A stretch of 64,000 nt of DNA from Panulirus ornatus (GCF_036320965.1 NC_092251.1:6897501-6961500), one strand, 5' to 3'. Counted from the stretch's first letter, positions 44,132 to 57,225 are shown. Program-made: numbers and translations. The notes: generated from the sequence alone by a model not told the origin.

Positions 44132-44994
44132 TGTGGGGTTTGATCATGCAATGACCAATGCGTGCGAAAATCGCATGATAATGTATGAATGGAAAATGAT
44201 AGGAAGTCCCAGATTTACACACGATGTGGTACCGTGCAGGCTCTGTAGGCCTGGGAAATTTTGGTGCGTGGTTGGTTGGTGGGGCAGAGTTTCCCCCACG
44301 TACCAGCACAGGATGCTAAGCAACATCTGGAAGTCCCAAGATGCCTCGTCCTCCTGCCAGCGACCGTCTGGGGCGACAGGAGAAGTCATGTTCCTTCGCT
44401 CAGTAGTAGGGGGACGACATTGAGGCATCAGAGCAGCAGACTTAAGAAAACAAGCGTGGGGATGTTCCCTCGTCTGAGATGACGCCCTGGTCAGTAGGCA
44501 AGCGACGGGGGGTAGAGACGAGGAACGTCCTCAGCCCTACGTCAGGTTGACGGCAAGGATGGTGTTTAGCGGCGACGTCGGTGGATCTACGTAGGGTAGG
44601 GTCATAGTGTGGCAGTGGGCGTCAGGGGAGGTTTGTGTTGTTATCTGGAGCATGATTTGAGGAAAGGCAAGGGAGGGAGTACTGGCGAGGGAGCTGCTGT
44701 TCCTTTGACCAAGGGGATCAAGACACACCAACCCCCTGTCTTAATTGACTCTTCCCGCCTCTCGCTAGTATGCCTCCTGCCCCTCCCCTTCCCTCCGAGC
44801 TTCATGTCCTCATCCTCCTCGCCCTCCCCTCCCTGGCCTGTAAATGACGCCATCCTTATGGGTGAGATCCTCCTCTCGTATTGCTTCTCTGCTGCCGTTT
44901 AGTGGACGCAGGACGCCCCTGCCAGCCTTCCGTGCTGTAGGAGACGCCTCCCCGTCCTCTGCTCGGACGCCGCCACCCATGATTGTCCAGGGAG
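44130..44994. other. unique non-coding sequence
   Basis: No gene or repeat recognised. Confidence 0.55.
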
Positions 44995-45140
44995 TTCTTG
45001 TGTTCAGAGTCACTCTTCCACACTCGACCCTCCCCTCCCACACACTCCTCTCGTCCCTCCCACCCCACACTCCTCTCGTCCCCTACCCACCCCACACACT
45101 CCTCTCGTCCCCTACCCGCCCCACACACTCCTCTCGTCCC
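44995..45140. repeat. minisatellite, period about 27 bp
   Basis: About five copies of CACACTCCTCTCGTCCC followed by CTACCCACC; the first copies are diverged. Confidence 0.9.
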
Positions 45141-45488
45141 AACTCATTGTCTGGTGGCGGTGGCAGTGCCCCGGGCTCCGACCCTGTATTAAAACGTTGA
45201 TCTCCTGAAGCCTACGATGTGTGACTTCCCTTCTCTGAAGACCTCGCGACTGGACCTAGAGGGGGTCTTAAAGAATACGATACCCAACGTTTACCTTACG
45301 GTGTTGGTAGCTACGGGATTACCTATACTTCTAGCTCATGGAGGACGTACACCATGATGTTCTGATGTACTCACACGTACATGGATGGATCCGTGGCAGA
45401 CACATGGTTGTGGGGTGGGTCGGGGAAGTGGCGAAGGGAAACTCCAGGGAGCTTACCTCTTGGGTAAATCGTAAAAATCTGAATTTGC

Positions 45489-46288
<800 letters not shown>

Positions 46289-46298
46289 TGTGTGTGTG

Positions 46299-46373
<75 letters not shown>
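46289..46373. repeat. (TG)n(TA)n microsatellite
   Basis: Five TG units, then about 36 TA units ending directly at an interspersed repeat. Confidence 0.99.
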
Positions 46374-46374
<1 letters not shown>

Positions 46375-46505
46375 CCAGGTGAGGTTATTCCCTCAAGGGC
46401 CCAGTCCTCTGTTCTTAACGCTACCTCGCTATCGCGGGAAATGGCGAATAGTATGAAAAAAAAAAAATTATATGTATAATGTGTGTGTGTGTGTGTGTGT
46501 GTGTA
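46374..46505 (+). repeat. interspersed repeat copy with A-rich tail
   Basis: Starts at the end of (TA)n with ACCAGGTGAGGTTATTCCCT, continues CAAGGGCCCAGTCCTCTGTT and CTTAACGCTACCTCGCTATC, GCGGGAAATGGCGAATAGT, and ends in A(11) and then (TG)n at 46481-46505. An inverted, longer copy is at 9320-9500; the CTACCTCGC/CGCGGGA core is shared with the retrotransposon tail at 16387-16436. I recall this string from decapod genomes. Confidence 0.7.
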
Positions 46506-46885
46506 TACTTTGAAATGAGTCTCTCTTTTTGAAGTTTCTCAGAATCCAGCCTTGTGCTGGCTTGAAAGGAAAGGTCATGGGACGTGATTATTCCCAGATC
46601 TTTTGCAGTCTTCTTTCGCGCTGGGAATCATTTTTAATGCTTTACGTTTTTCCCTCCTCTACTGCTTTTTCATTTCTTGATATCCTCTTTAAGGGAGACG
46701 GCTTGTTGTAACTTATCCTTCCTTTGGAACATGATTCTTTATCAGCGCCCCCTACTACAGGCAGACCCTGACTGAGAGCTATTGGTAGATTGTCTTACCT
46801 TTACGTGAGGTTTTATACTCCGAGGTTAGGCCTTGCCCAACGTAGTCTCCTGTGCTCGCCTCTCCACTCAAGTGCGTCTCTAACC

Positions 46886-46888
<3 letters not shown>
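46506..46888. other. unique non-coding sequence
   Basis: No gene or repeat recognised. Confidence 0.55.

Positions 46889-46919
<31 letters not shown>
46889..46919. repeat. (AC)n microsatellite
   Basis: About 16 perfect units. Confidence 0.99.
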
Positions 46920-46920
<1 letters not shown>

Positions 46921-47107
46921 GGTCGTTTCTGCGAACGATCCAGATGTTGTCCTCACTCCTGCGTCTCTTGCCCCGTGTGAATCGCCACACCACCGCTCCA
47001 TCCACCTCGTGGAGTGCGCGGTTTGTTTATGTTGATAAACGGAGGCTTTTCCTCCCCCAGATGGAGAGTGAGCGTGTTTTGACGGGGTGGGCGGGCGTCA
47101 TGGGCGG

Positions 47108-47277
47108 CCAGAAGAGCAGTGAGGGCGGAGGAGGGACCGAAGAGCAGTGAGAGTGGAGGAGGACAGAAGAGCAGTGAGGACGGAGGAGGGACAGAAGATC
47201 AGTGAGGGTGGAGGAGGGACAGAAGAGCAGTGAGGGTGGAGGAGGGACAGAAGAGCAGTGAGGGCGGAGGAGGGTGG
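47108..47277. repeat. 28-bp minisatellite
   Basis: Six copies of CAGAAGAGCAGTGAGGGCGG followed by AGGAGGGA, with few differences. Confidence 0.96.
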
Positions 47278-47530
47278 GCGGTTGAACTCACCGGAGAGGA
47301 CGCTGTAGGCGGACGGATAGATTGGTAGAGAATCGGTGCTGACGGGGATGGAGGCGGGATGGGCGGGCATGGAGACAATCTAGGCGGGATGGAGACAGAC
47401 TCGGGCGGGCGTGGAAGACGGTCTAGACACTAACGGCCCTCAACGGATGGGCGGCCCGTGACGGCAGGATCCACGGAGGATCAGGGAATTACCAAGGGCG
47501 CTACACAGTTGGCGGAGTACGGAGCCGGGA

Positions 47531-47535
<5 letters not shown>

Positions 47536-47592
<57 letters not shown>
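47536..47592. repeat. (GA)n microsatellite
   Basis: About 28 perfect units. Confidence 0.99.
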
Positions 47593-47595
<3 letters not shown>

Positions 47596-47729
47596 GGTGG
47601 TGTGGGAGGGGAACGGACGCCATAGGAAACAAAAACGAGTTCATAAGGAAACTGGCGCACAGACAGAGGGACAGAGGAGTGCGTGACATATCTGAATCGC
47701 TGGAGGAGGTTGGAGAGGAGGAGGGAGGG

Positions 47730-47731
<2 letters not shown>

Positions 47732-47777
<46 letters not shown>
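47732..47777. repeat. (GT)n microsatellite
   Basis: About 23 perfect units. Confidence 0.99.
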
Positions 47778-47783
<6 letters not shown>

Positions 47784-47957
47784 TAGGGTATCGATGACGG
47801 GCAGAAAGCATCAGATAATTACATTTCAAGATGGTGGGGCGGTAGTACCATTCAGTGCCGGACGAGGGTAGAGGCCGGGTAGCAGAGTACAGTTGGCTGG
47901 GAAGGGTGAAGTAAGAGTGTGGGGGTAGAGTTGAGAGCTGTGGGCGGTTGGCGGGCG

Positions 47958-47985
47958 GAGTGAGTGAGTGAGTGAGTGAGTGAGT
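47958..47985. repeat. (GAGT)n microsatellite
   Basis: About seven GAGT units. Confidence 0.93.
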
Positions 47986-48079
47986 GTGGGCGGAGTGAGA
48001 GTGTTGGCTGCGGTAAGAAATCCCAGAGAGCGAGGGCAAACATCCGGGTCGGCAGAGACATGATAGTTTTATCTTACGG

Positions 48080-48310
48080 TGGGGGTCTGGTGTTGGAGAT
48101 GGTGGTGGGGGTGGGGGGTCTGGTGATGGAGATTGTGGTGGTCTGGTGATGGAGATGGTGGTGGTCCTGATGTTTAGGTGTTGTAGGCTTGTGTTGGTGG
48201 TGGTATAGTCTAATGCTGCTGGAGTTAGGGGGCCTTTTGATGGTGTTGAAAGCTGGTGGTTGTGGTGATGGGGGACCTGTTTTGTGATGGAGCCTCCTGG
48301 TGGTGGTGGT
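48080..48310. repeat. degenerate GGTGGT-rich minisatellite
   Basis: Repeated GGTCTGGTGATGGAGATGGT in the first half, decaying into GGTGGTGG-rich sequence. Confidence 0.8.
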
Positions 48311-49306
48311 GAGGACCAGTTCTTCGTCTGAACATTGTTCTCCATCCTTGTTGCGGCTCGCTAGTTGTGCTACAAGGCGCCACCTGCCGGGTAACGGTAT
48401 CGCGCTGGTTAGGCAAGATAACTGGTTAGATTCGTACCGTAACCGGCCGTCGCACCAGAACTTTCATCATCACCCGTACCGGGGACCACCAGCCTTCTTC
48501 ATCACCGGTACTGGGAACCACCAAGTACTCTACTGGTGTTCCCCCTCAGAGCATCACCTCCCACTTGTCATGTAGAACTCCATGGGCCTTTCTGTTTCCA
48601 TTTGGTGCCCTTGTATTATACCCGGTGTACGCTCTTGGCTGGCCTTCGTCCACCCTCTGGTAGAAGCCCTTCGCCCACACTCTTGCCGAAACAGTCTCCG
48701 TATCCACTGTGTATACGTGTGTGGCCAGCACTCCGGCTCCCGACGCGGTGTTAGGTCTTCTCTTTTCGGACCGCGATCCTTCTCAGTGGAGGTCATGTCT
48801 GGGTTACTGATCGGTGATGGAGTATAAGCCATAGAGGCACAGGTTCAGGGAGTTGACGGTCTCCGTGGAACGTTGCCTTGGCGATGATGGGGTGTCGCTT
48901 CAGATGGCGTCTGGCCGACTCTGTTGAGGTTGATGAAGCGGCAGGGAACATTTCCTCAGAGGCCGAGCCCCAGCAGCCAAGCGGAGGGAGCTCTCATCTC
49001 CGTGTAGTATGTATCAATATCTCTTCACTCTTTGATCGTCTGTCGGGTGTCATGACTTTTGTGAGGGGGGGGGGAGGTCGTCCTCTGGTGGCAGGCTTGG
49101 GTCATACTGACGAGGGAGGAGGCGTGGTGGTAGAGGGGCTGCTTTAGCAAGGGGGTGGTGGTGTCCCCGCCAGCAAGTCTCTAGGACAACAGGGACACAT
49201 CCAACACCGTTGCTGGTTAATCTGTCGGCTGGCTAATTACGACCCAGGCAAGCCGACGCTAGAGAGGTGGTGAGTCAGGTGTTTGTGAGACCGGCTGATT
49301 GGTTGT

Positions 49307-49308
<2 letters not shown>
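48311..49308. other. unique non-coding sequence
   Basis: No tandem array and no recognised gene; frames of 60-90 codons occur on both strands. Confidence 0.55.

Positions 49309-49355
<47 letters not shown>
49309..49355. repeat. (GT)n microsatellite
   Basis: About 23 perfect units. Confidence 0.99.
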
Positions 49356-49357
<2 letters not shown>

Positions 49358-50439
49358 CCAGCAGCAAGCAGTTAGTTTAACCGTGAGGACTCCTGCCGCT
49401 GCATCCTGGATGGAAGTTGATGCACAGAATCTTGAGGATGTATTGACAGAACACACCAGGGCTACAGAACAAAATCGCGTCCTGTAACCTCCTCTCCACA
49501 CACCCATACAACCACACCCATCACCTCCTACCACATACCACACCAAAGCACCGTACCAATGCACCGCAATTCACGCTAGCCTGGTGACCTTGCCCTACAG
49601 ACGACGGGGTCAGGCAGAGGACTTGTCCAGGGTACGTGAGTTCCCGTTTCACTCGCTTTTACACCTCAGGCCGAGTTGTGTGAGGCTCCCACCGGTGTCT
49701 TAACTCCAGGCCCTAACGTTTAAAGTCTGAGCAAGGCATCCTCCACGACCGTGTGGTGCCATGCGCCCATCTCAAGACCATCTCTCCCGTTCTATAACGA
49801 GTAGATACTCTTGAACAGGGGCGGTGGTGGTGATGATGTGCGCCCACCTCAGGAGCAGGCAGGTCCCTCCCGTTCCACTATAAGTAGCATTTCCTCAGCA
49901 TCGTACGCGCTCTACCTCACAGTATGTCCACCGTGCCACAGTCTTCTCCAACCCTTATACTGTACACGGTCCTTGGATAAAGGCTCTCCTGACTGTGAGG
50001 TGTGTGTGTTAGGTCGGCCGATTAATTGACTTCACGCGTCTGTATGTGTCTGCTTTATCAGTTGCTGGGGATGCCATGATACAGGCGTGAGAGCTGCCCC
50101 GCTGGAACAGATCTGCCCGATAAGGAAGCACCACAATCAGTCTGGTCACAGACCCAGTTCGCTGGGGATAAAGAAAGATTCCCGGAACCACGAAGTGAAA
50201 AGTGCCGAGTTCGTAAAACCGAGCAGAGGGGTAATGAGAAACGAAGTCGGGTCTTTAATGAAGGTTTTTTAGGAGTGAAGATATAAGATGTATTGCATGA
50301 AGATAAAGAAATAAGATACACTGTTAAGAAAATAGATGAATAAGAGTGTTAATAAAGGGAGACAAGAGGTGCAGGGTGTGTCTGGAGAGGCCTTGTTTCC
50401 TATCTTTTATGATGCCGTCCTGTGTCGCGGTGTAAAAAG
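49356..50439. other. unique non-coding sequence
   Basis: No gene or repeat recognised. Confidence 0.55.
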
Positions 50440-50472
50440 CAGCCTGGGCCCAGCCTGGGCCCAGCCTGGGCC
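50440..50472. repeat. three-copy 11-bp repeat
   Basis: CAGCCTGGGCC in three perfect tandem copies. Confidence 0.95.
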
Positions 50473-50865
50473 GTGGGGCGTGAAGAAGACCTCCCCCAGA
50501 AGACGTCACCTGATATTCACGCTGGCGTTGGAGTGGACGGGGAAGGGCGTTAGAAAATACCCGGAGGCTTCAGGTGTGAACGAACCGCGCCAGAAGGGGA
50601 CCTGGAGACCACCTTCAGGGTAGGTGTGAACGAACCGCGTCTTAGGAGGACCCTTAAGACCACCTTAAGGGATGGGGAGGCTGGAAGGGGCGGCAGGGCT
50701 GTCACCAGAATGGAAATGAACGAGTTGTGGAGACACGAGGGGTGACGAGGATGATGATGGCTTTGTTTTGTGTGTGTGGTGGTGAGCGAGTTGTTTGTCC
50801 ACACGGTGGGTTCGGCTGAACCAATGTTTTATCTTTTTTTTTTTGTGAAAGAGCTTGATGGTTCG

Positions 50866-51125
50866 ACCCTCGAGCACGACGGTGCGACCCTTGAGTACGA
50901 CGATAGGACCCTTGAGCACGACGATACGACCCCTGAGCACGATGGCACGACTCTTGAGCACAACGGTATGACCCTTGAGCACGACGGCACGACCCTTGAG
51001 CACGACGATACGACCCTTGCGTACGACGATACGACCCTTATGCACGACGATACGACCCCTGAGCACGATGGCACGACTCTTGAGCACGACGGTACGACCC
51101 CCTGAGCACGACGGTACGATCCTAG
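50866..51125. repeat. 21-bp minisatellite
   Basis: About 12 copies of ACGACCCTTGAGCACGACG. The unit is seven codons long, so each open frame is a seven-residue repeat (for example TTLEHDG), and frames on both strands are open. Being open on both strands argues for a repeat artefact. Confidence 0.96.
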
Positions 51126-51813
51126 GGCTTGATGGTCAAGGATCGCACCACCTCCCACACCGACTGTACCGTCAATGCCAGAGGGTTTTCATGAAGGAGG
51201 CCTCTTTAACTGCACTGTAGGTATTTACGACGAGATTTGGTAGCCAAGAGGCAGGGCTAACGCGTAGCGCTAACCGCAGAGTTGTGAAGAACGAGTCGCG
51301 CGAGTTACATACTGCCAAGTGTTATGCGTGAGAAAGATCATAAGTTTGGGAGTCAGAAAGAAAAAGACAACTGCCTGGACCAAAGGAGTGAAATTCGAGA
51401 GCCACAAAAGTCCTGGCTCGCACTGCGCAGCCGTCACTGATCCTCCCACTTATCTAGGCGGATAGGGGCACCATCAAGGAGGAGGAAGTGGTGCGATGCC
51501 CCCTCGACGTGGTATCTGCGGGGGGCGCCGCCACCTGCCTCCCGAGACCCGCCCAGACGTGGGTACCTCCCTCATACCTGTGGCTTTCTTGCTGAGGAGG
51601 GGTAGCGCCACCTGCCCCTCATGGGGTCGTTTCCGGTTGGGGGATGGGATGAGAGGGGGGGATGGATGCGTCTCACGCCTCATGACTGGGGGGCGGAGGG
51701 GAAGAGGCACTTACAGGTGTGAGTGCCTCCTTCGAGCGGTGGCTCCCACGTGTGAGTGAAGAGATAAAGTAAAGATAAGGAGGTTGTGCATGTTGTAGGA
51801 GGCTGGCGGGGGA

Positions 51814-51815
<2 letters not shown>
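51126..51815. other. unique non-coding sequence
   Basis: No gene or repeat recognised. Confidence 0.55.

Positions 51816-51902
<87 letters not shown>
51816..51902. repeat. (CT)n microsatellite
   Basis: About 43 perfect units; (CCT)n-like sequence follows at 51950-51975. Confidence 0.99.
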
Positions 51903-51905
<3 letters not shown>

Positions 51906-52030
51906 CTGTGGATAACCATCCATCACCTTTAGTATCCTGCTGCTCGCCTCCTCCTCCTCCTCCTCTTCCTCCTCCTGTACTGCTGCTTTCGCTGCTGCAG
52001 TTCACGAGTTCTTGCTGCGCTGCTCCAGCT

Positions 52031-52192
52031 GTTTCTGTTTACCAAGTGTTGTTGTTACTGCTGTTGGTGTGTGGTGTTGATGTTTCTGTTTACCAAGTGT
52101 TGTTGTTACTGCTGTTGTTGTGTGGTGTTGATGTTTCTGTTCACCTAGTGTTGTTGTTACGGCTATTGTTGTGTGGTGTTGATGCCACTGGT
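52031..52192. repeat. 51-bp minisatellite
   Basis: Three copies of TGTTTCTGTTTACCAAGTGT followed by TGTTGTTACTGCTGTTG, at 51-bp steps (52031, 52082, 52133). The plus-strand leucine-rich frame is a translation of the repeat. Confidence 0.95.
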
Positions 52193-52235
52193 GTTGTTAT
52201 ATGTGTCTGTCCTGCCCTGCCTGCACATCTGTCGT

Positions 52236-52565
52236 CTGCTGTTGCTGCTGGTCCAGCTTGTCCCTGTCCAGCCCTCCTGTTGCTGCTGGTCCAGCTAGTC
52301 CCTGTCCAGCCCCACTGTTGCTGCTGGTCCAGTCCTTGTCCAGTCGTACTGTTGCTGCTGGTCCAGCTAGTCCCTGACCAGCTTTATTGTTGCTGCTGGT
52401 CCAGCCAGTCCCTGTCCAGTCCTACTGTTGCTGCTGGTCCAGTCCTTGTCCAGTCCTACTGTTGCTGCTGGTCCGGTCCTTGTCCAGTCCTACTGTTGCT
52501 GCTGGTCCAGCCAGTCCCTGTCCAGCCCTATTATTGCTGCTGGTCCAGCCCTCGTCCTGCCCTAC
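52236..52565. repeat. 34/38-bp minisatellite
   Basis: About nine copies of GTTGCTGCTGGTCCAGCCAG followed by TCCCTGTCCAGCCCTACT. Most repeats are 38 bp; those lacking the CAGC step are 34 bp. Confidence 0.96.
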
Positions 52566-52723
52566 CATTGATTCTCCTTTGACCACGTAGTGTTGGTAAT
52601 ACTGCATTCATGTACTGTTGATCATTTTCCTACTGTTGTGACCAAATATATATATCTGTTATTCCTGTTGTTTCTACGTTGTACTCCTCTGGTCTTTGCA
52701 GCCTCAGCGTCCAGCCGTTGATG

Positions 52724-52728
<5 letters not shown>

Positions 52729-52789
<61 letters not shown>
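52729..52789. repeat. (CT)n microsatellite
   Basis: About 30 perfect units. Confidence 0.99.
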
Positions 52790-52792
<3 letters not shown>

Positions 52793-53105
52793 GAATGAGC
52801 TAGTTCTGTTTCCTTCTGTTGATCTTAACACTCAGTTTTTTTTTTCTGCCGTGATCCTCTGTTGGCTGCCGTTGACGTCTCTCCTGTTGGTGTCTTCCTC
52901 CTCGTAGCTGCTCGCTGTTGCTCGCACGCCCGATGTGCCACAGTTGAGCGATGCTTTGAAGTATTATAGCATTAGAGGCGTTTGAGGAGTAGACGTGTCC
53001 CCCTGAAGTGCTCATTGCTTGTCGGTATGTCCCGTGTGTCCATCACGCTCCTCCTGGGGAGGGGATTAACAGGATGACCCACACAGATGTTCCTCGCCAC
53101 CAAAC

Positions 53106-53106
<1 letters not shown>

Positions 53107-53147
<41 letters not shown>
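53107..53147. repeat. (GT)n microsatellite
   Basis: About 20 units. A 13-14 base C-run follows at about 53206-53219, and a short (GT)n at 53278-53298. Confidence 0.98.
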
Positions 53148-53149
<2 letters not shown>

Positions 53150-53298
53150 GCGACGACGTCTGCTTCTGGTAAATCTACACTAAACTCCCTCCGCCCCCCT
53201 CCAACCCCCCCCCCCCCCCTTTCCCCTGGGTCGTACCTTTAAGGTCAAGGTCACGGCGGGGGTAGAGGAAGGTCGTGTTTGTGTGTGTGTGTGTGTGT

Positions 53299-54940
53299 TT
53301 TTTTTCTCTATCCATTCGATAATTTTGGATCCATGCGAAGGGGTTTCAGTGCTGCTGCTGCTACTCGTCTGTACCTTTCACGGCCTCTGAAGCTGTGACC
53401 ATCCTTTCATCCTTAGGTTGATCACCAGCTGGGGGGTGGAAATGCCTCTTCGCGTTGTGTCATGACTCACGTAAACGCGTCCATCTCTTCGAGTGTTCTT
53501 CCGTCTTCGGAAATGTTTAGATCCCTTGCATCTTTAATTGTTCTAGCTTAAGCATGTATATGATCCCTTGTCAGAAGTGTCCACACTGGATATCTTTATA
53601 TTCCATTTCATGAGGGAAGGGCCAGGAATTGTGCTGGGTCGCTGGAACAAATGGCAGTTCATCGTGTTTACAAAGACATTTTGTGATGCATCCTTTCCAA
53701 GCATGATGCTCGTTATGATGGGGGGGGTTTCCACTATAGCCTCCAGGACGCCACTTCATCGGTTGTCGGGTGAAATGAGGGTACGTCTGGTGGTGTTTTC
53801 CAAGACAGAAATATTTACATCTGTTTAGTATACTGCTGCACGTCCTCCTCCTCCTCCTCCTCCTTCTGTACTGCTGCTTTCGCTGCTGCTGCTGCTATAA
53901 TAGCTGTTGCTGTTTCTCTCAGAACAGCTCTTTAACCGTCTCTGGCTGCCAGTTTTTCTGTTACTCTCTAATTTCTGCTATATTGCTGTTAATACCGGAA
54001 CTGCTGAGGCTGTTTATTGCCCCTACTGCTGTTGCCTGACACTGTTACTGCAGCGGTTCTTCAGCAGCTGTGGCTTGCCCTCCGTTACTTCCCGTCTATG
54101 CTTCTGCTGCTTGCTGACGCCATCACACATCTGTACAGTTCGTTATAGCTCCTCAGACGGGTCCACGCCGTTGCTGACAGCGTAACAGCGCCGGCTGACG
54201 CGCTGGTTATTGCATCCGAGACTGTCTGGCCCCTAAGAAACGAGACTATACCCCCACGACCACGTCAGCAGGCGTCATGCAGGAAATCATGACTCGTCCT
54301 TTCCTCCCATTAATCCCTCATGATGTGTACGGGAGGAGTTGAATTGGCAGAAGGAGGTGAGGAGGCGGCCATCCCGTACCTGCCCTTATGTACTCCCATC
54401 TCCCCACACACAACTTCACTGCAGTCAGTCAGTCGGGTCGATGACCCACGTCGACAGTCGGCATAGTTTTTTTTTTTTTTCCTTCAGCCGGCCGTAGTGG
54501 ATGAGCGATGACGGCTGTAATGGTTGAGCGATGACGACTGTAATGGGCGAGTGATGACGACTAATGATCAATTTATCTCGGGTGTCGGCGCGGGAGAGGG
54601 TGCCGCACCGCTGCAGCCGTTGGCCTGGGAAGGAAATTGGCTCAGGCTTGACAAACCTCTTCCTCACTCCGGCACTCCCACCGTACGAACCTGTAGGAGG
54701 CGCGTCGACGAAGATACAGTTAAAAACCTCTCGGGTGTTACTGAGGAAGAGTCTGTTAGCGGTGGTTTCTCTTTTGATTTCAGGTTTTCTGGCTTGCAAA
54801 GGCTCTGGGACGGTATTATTAAAGCAGGATTTGAAGACACGAGTATATGAGCAGAAATGACGACCTTTGTGTGTTGGTTTAGTGCGAGTCCTGGAGGCAG
54901 CTTGTGAGCATGGGATGTATTTTGTGAGGGCCTGAGGCGG
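53299..54940. other. unique sequence, no supported gene
   Basis: CTCCTC and CTGCTG-rich tracts at 53840-53900. Between 54440 and 54860 both strands carry 90-140 codon frames; the plus frame includes EEESVSGGFSFDFRFSGLQR, but no family is recognised. Confidence 0.5.
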
Positions 54941-55016
54941 AGTGAGTTATCTCTGCTCGTCCAGAAGTCCCTCAGCATCAGTGTATGTGGCTTTGGGCAA
55001 ACCTTAGCAGGAGTAG

Positions 55017-55070
55017 GAGGACGTGGAGGAGAGGAAGGAGGAGGAGGAGGAGGAGGAGGAGGAGGAGGTC
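55017..55070. repeat. (AGG)n microsatellite
   Basis: About 15 AGG units with GGAAGG interruptions at the left. Confidence 0.96.
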
Positions 55071-55129
55071 TCCTGCGGTTGCTTGTGGCCCTCATCGACC
55101 TGTGGTGACTCCACCACTGTCAGGAGGCC

Positions 55130-55480
55130 GCCAGCAGGAGAGCTCCACGCTCCAGAGCCAGCAGGAGAGGTCCTTCAGCACTGACAGTATGAAAGATTCA
55201 TGATAGGCAGCATAAAAGGTTCTCCAGGTCAGCCAGCATAAGATGCCGTCCAGGCTCGGCAGCATAGAAGGCCTTCCACGACAGGAAGCCTCAATGGTCC
55301 TCCGGGATAGACAGCATGAAAGGTTCGGAATAAAAGTTTTGATAAAAGGTTCCTCGGGTTAGTCGGCCCTGAAAGCTCCTCCAGGATAGTCGACTTAAGG
55401 AGCCCTCGGTGACAGCTACCGTCGTAAATGGCCGAGGACATTCAGTGTAAAAGGTCCTTAGGGTAGCTATTAGGTTGGAT
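55130..55480. repeat. degenerate minisatellite, period about 30-35 bp
   Basis: Diverged copies sharing GACAGCATGAAAGGTTC and CTCCAGGATAG. Confidence 0.75.
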
Positions 55481-55666
55481 GGGTAAAGGATCCTTATGGG
55501 GTTAGCCAGCGTCGTTTAAAAGTTCCCCCATGCTCGTTTGATAACTAGGGAGGGGTGGTTGGGAAGTGGGACTCTCCCGTATTAGGTATAGTGCAGGTAT
55601 AGTGTTGGGTTGCCTCCCAGACTGGTCATGGTGTAGTGTAGGGTCGGGTACAGAGCCTCCCGGGAG

Positions 55667-56037
55667 ACCGCGTGTGGTGCGGGTGTGGTGGTGTCAGCGT
55701 GCCTCCCGGGAGACCGCGTGTGGTGCGGGTGTGGTGGTGTCAGCGTGCCTCCCGGGAGACCGCGTGTGGTGCGGGTGTGGTGGTGTCAGTGTACCTACCG
55801 GGAGACTGCGTGTGGTGCGAGTGTGGTGGTGTCAGTTTACCTCCCGGGAGACCGCGTGTAGTGCGTGTGTGGTGTCAGTGCACCTCCCCGGGAGACTGCG
55901 TGTGGTGCTAGTGTGGTGGTGTCAGTGTACCTCCTGGGAGACCGCGTATGGTGGGGGTGTGGTGGTGTCAGTGTGCACCTCCCTGGAGACCGCGTATGGT
56001 GCGAGTGTGGTGGTGTCAGTGTGCACCTCGGTGGAGC
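55667..56037. repeat. 46-bp minisatellite
   Basis: Eight copies of GACCGCGTGTGGTGCGGGTG followed by TGGTGGTGTCAGCGTGCCTC, mostly at 46-bp steps from 55667. One copy is 44 bp and one 48 bp. As 46 is not a multiple of three, the plus strand stays open through different frames. Confidence 0.97.
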
Positions 56038-56757
56038 ACATACTCCGCCACCAGTACCAGCAGCATGGTAATCACCCACAGCCTCTGGTTATGTCCTCAT
56101 ATTTATTGGCACGGGTTTCCCTCCACGGGCAGCAGCATCCCTGATGTTCCAAGCTTGTAAATAATCTCGGGAGTTGCAGATGGTGATGTGGTCTTCGTAA
56201 GGGCAGCTGTGCTGGTGGGTTTGGGAACACTCGCCCGAGACCTGTGACCTGGTATTTCTTTGGTAGGGGGTGACTGATGTTTGGCAGCGGGCGCGGTGTA
56301 GTAGTTACTGCGGCGACGTCTGCTTCTGAAAAAGAAAATGATAGAAAGGTACAGTAGTTGTGTTGAATTGTCGTCTGAAAACACGATGCTGCTTCTACTG
56401 TCCTCGTAATGGCTGTGGCATCAGACACCTGTAGGGAAGACATCTTCATTGAGCCCAGACAGAACAAGTTCATTGGTAAGGTTTTCGACTTGTAGATTTC
56501 TTCAGGACTGTTATTAACGCTTCGTATTTCATATTGTATATATATATTTTTTCTACAAAGCTCTTCAGTTTTCTGTTGACGTAAACAGTTCTCTGATTAG
56601 CTGTCTCTGTTGGCTGTATTTCCCAGTGCCCCCCTTGAGGTCTGATTATGTCGAATACACTTTCGTAACTCTATTAGGTGTAAAGTCTGCTACTTTGTGT
56701 ATAACGAAGTATGTATGTCTCGCACCAGCTTAATAAGGTTGATAAATGAAGTGATAT

Positions 56758-56758
<1 letters not shown>
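56038..56758. other. unique non-coding sequence
   Basis: No gene or repeat recognised. Confidence 0.55.

Positions 56759-56805
<47 letters not shown>
56759..56805. repeat. (GT)n microsatellite
   Basis: About 23 perfect units. Confidence 0.99.
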
Positions 56806-56806
<1 letters not shown>

Positions 56807-57224
56807 CGGGGATACAGTCCTTCTGAGAATGGTGTGAGACAGCGGGTTGCATTGAGGTCTATCCTGTTTGCTACCCGCCTCCCTGGCTTCCCTCATTGGA
56901 AGAATTAGGTCATATTAAGTTGGTTATCACATTGGTAACATGTGCGGTTGGGCGATGGGGTGTTTGGGGAGGTTTGTTCCTGGTTTACGTGTGGTGGCTG
57001 CTGCCAGTTGGGGCCCTCAACACAAGTATTGTTATCCTGCACAGAAACACAAGGGGTTAAGCATAGCCTTATAACACATGATGATATTCATTGCTTGTTT
57101 CCTCCTTCAGCAGCCTCCCAGCCAACGTGAGCATCACATGAAATCATTTGGCACATCCTCACCAAACAGTTCTGAAGACGCGTGTGCCCTCTAGTTGTTC
57201 GCCCGACCATCGGCCTTTTTACAC

Positions 57225-57225
<1 letters not shown>

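Noticed and set aside
50440..50472. Restriction-like palindrome cluster GGGCCCAGCC
   Set aside because: A simple three-copy 11-bp repeat explains it.
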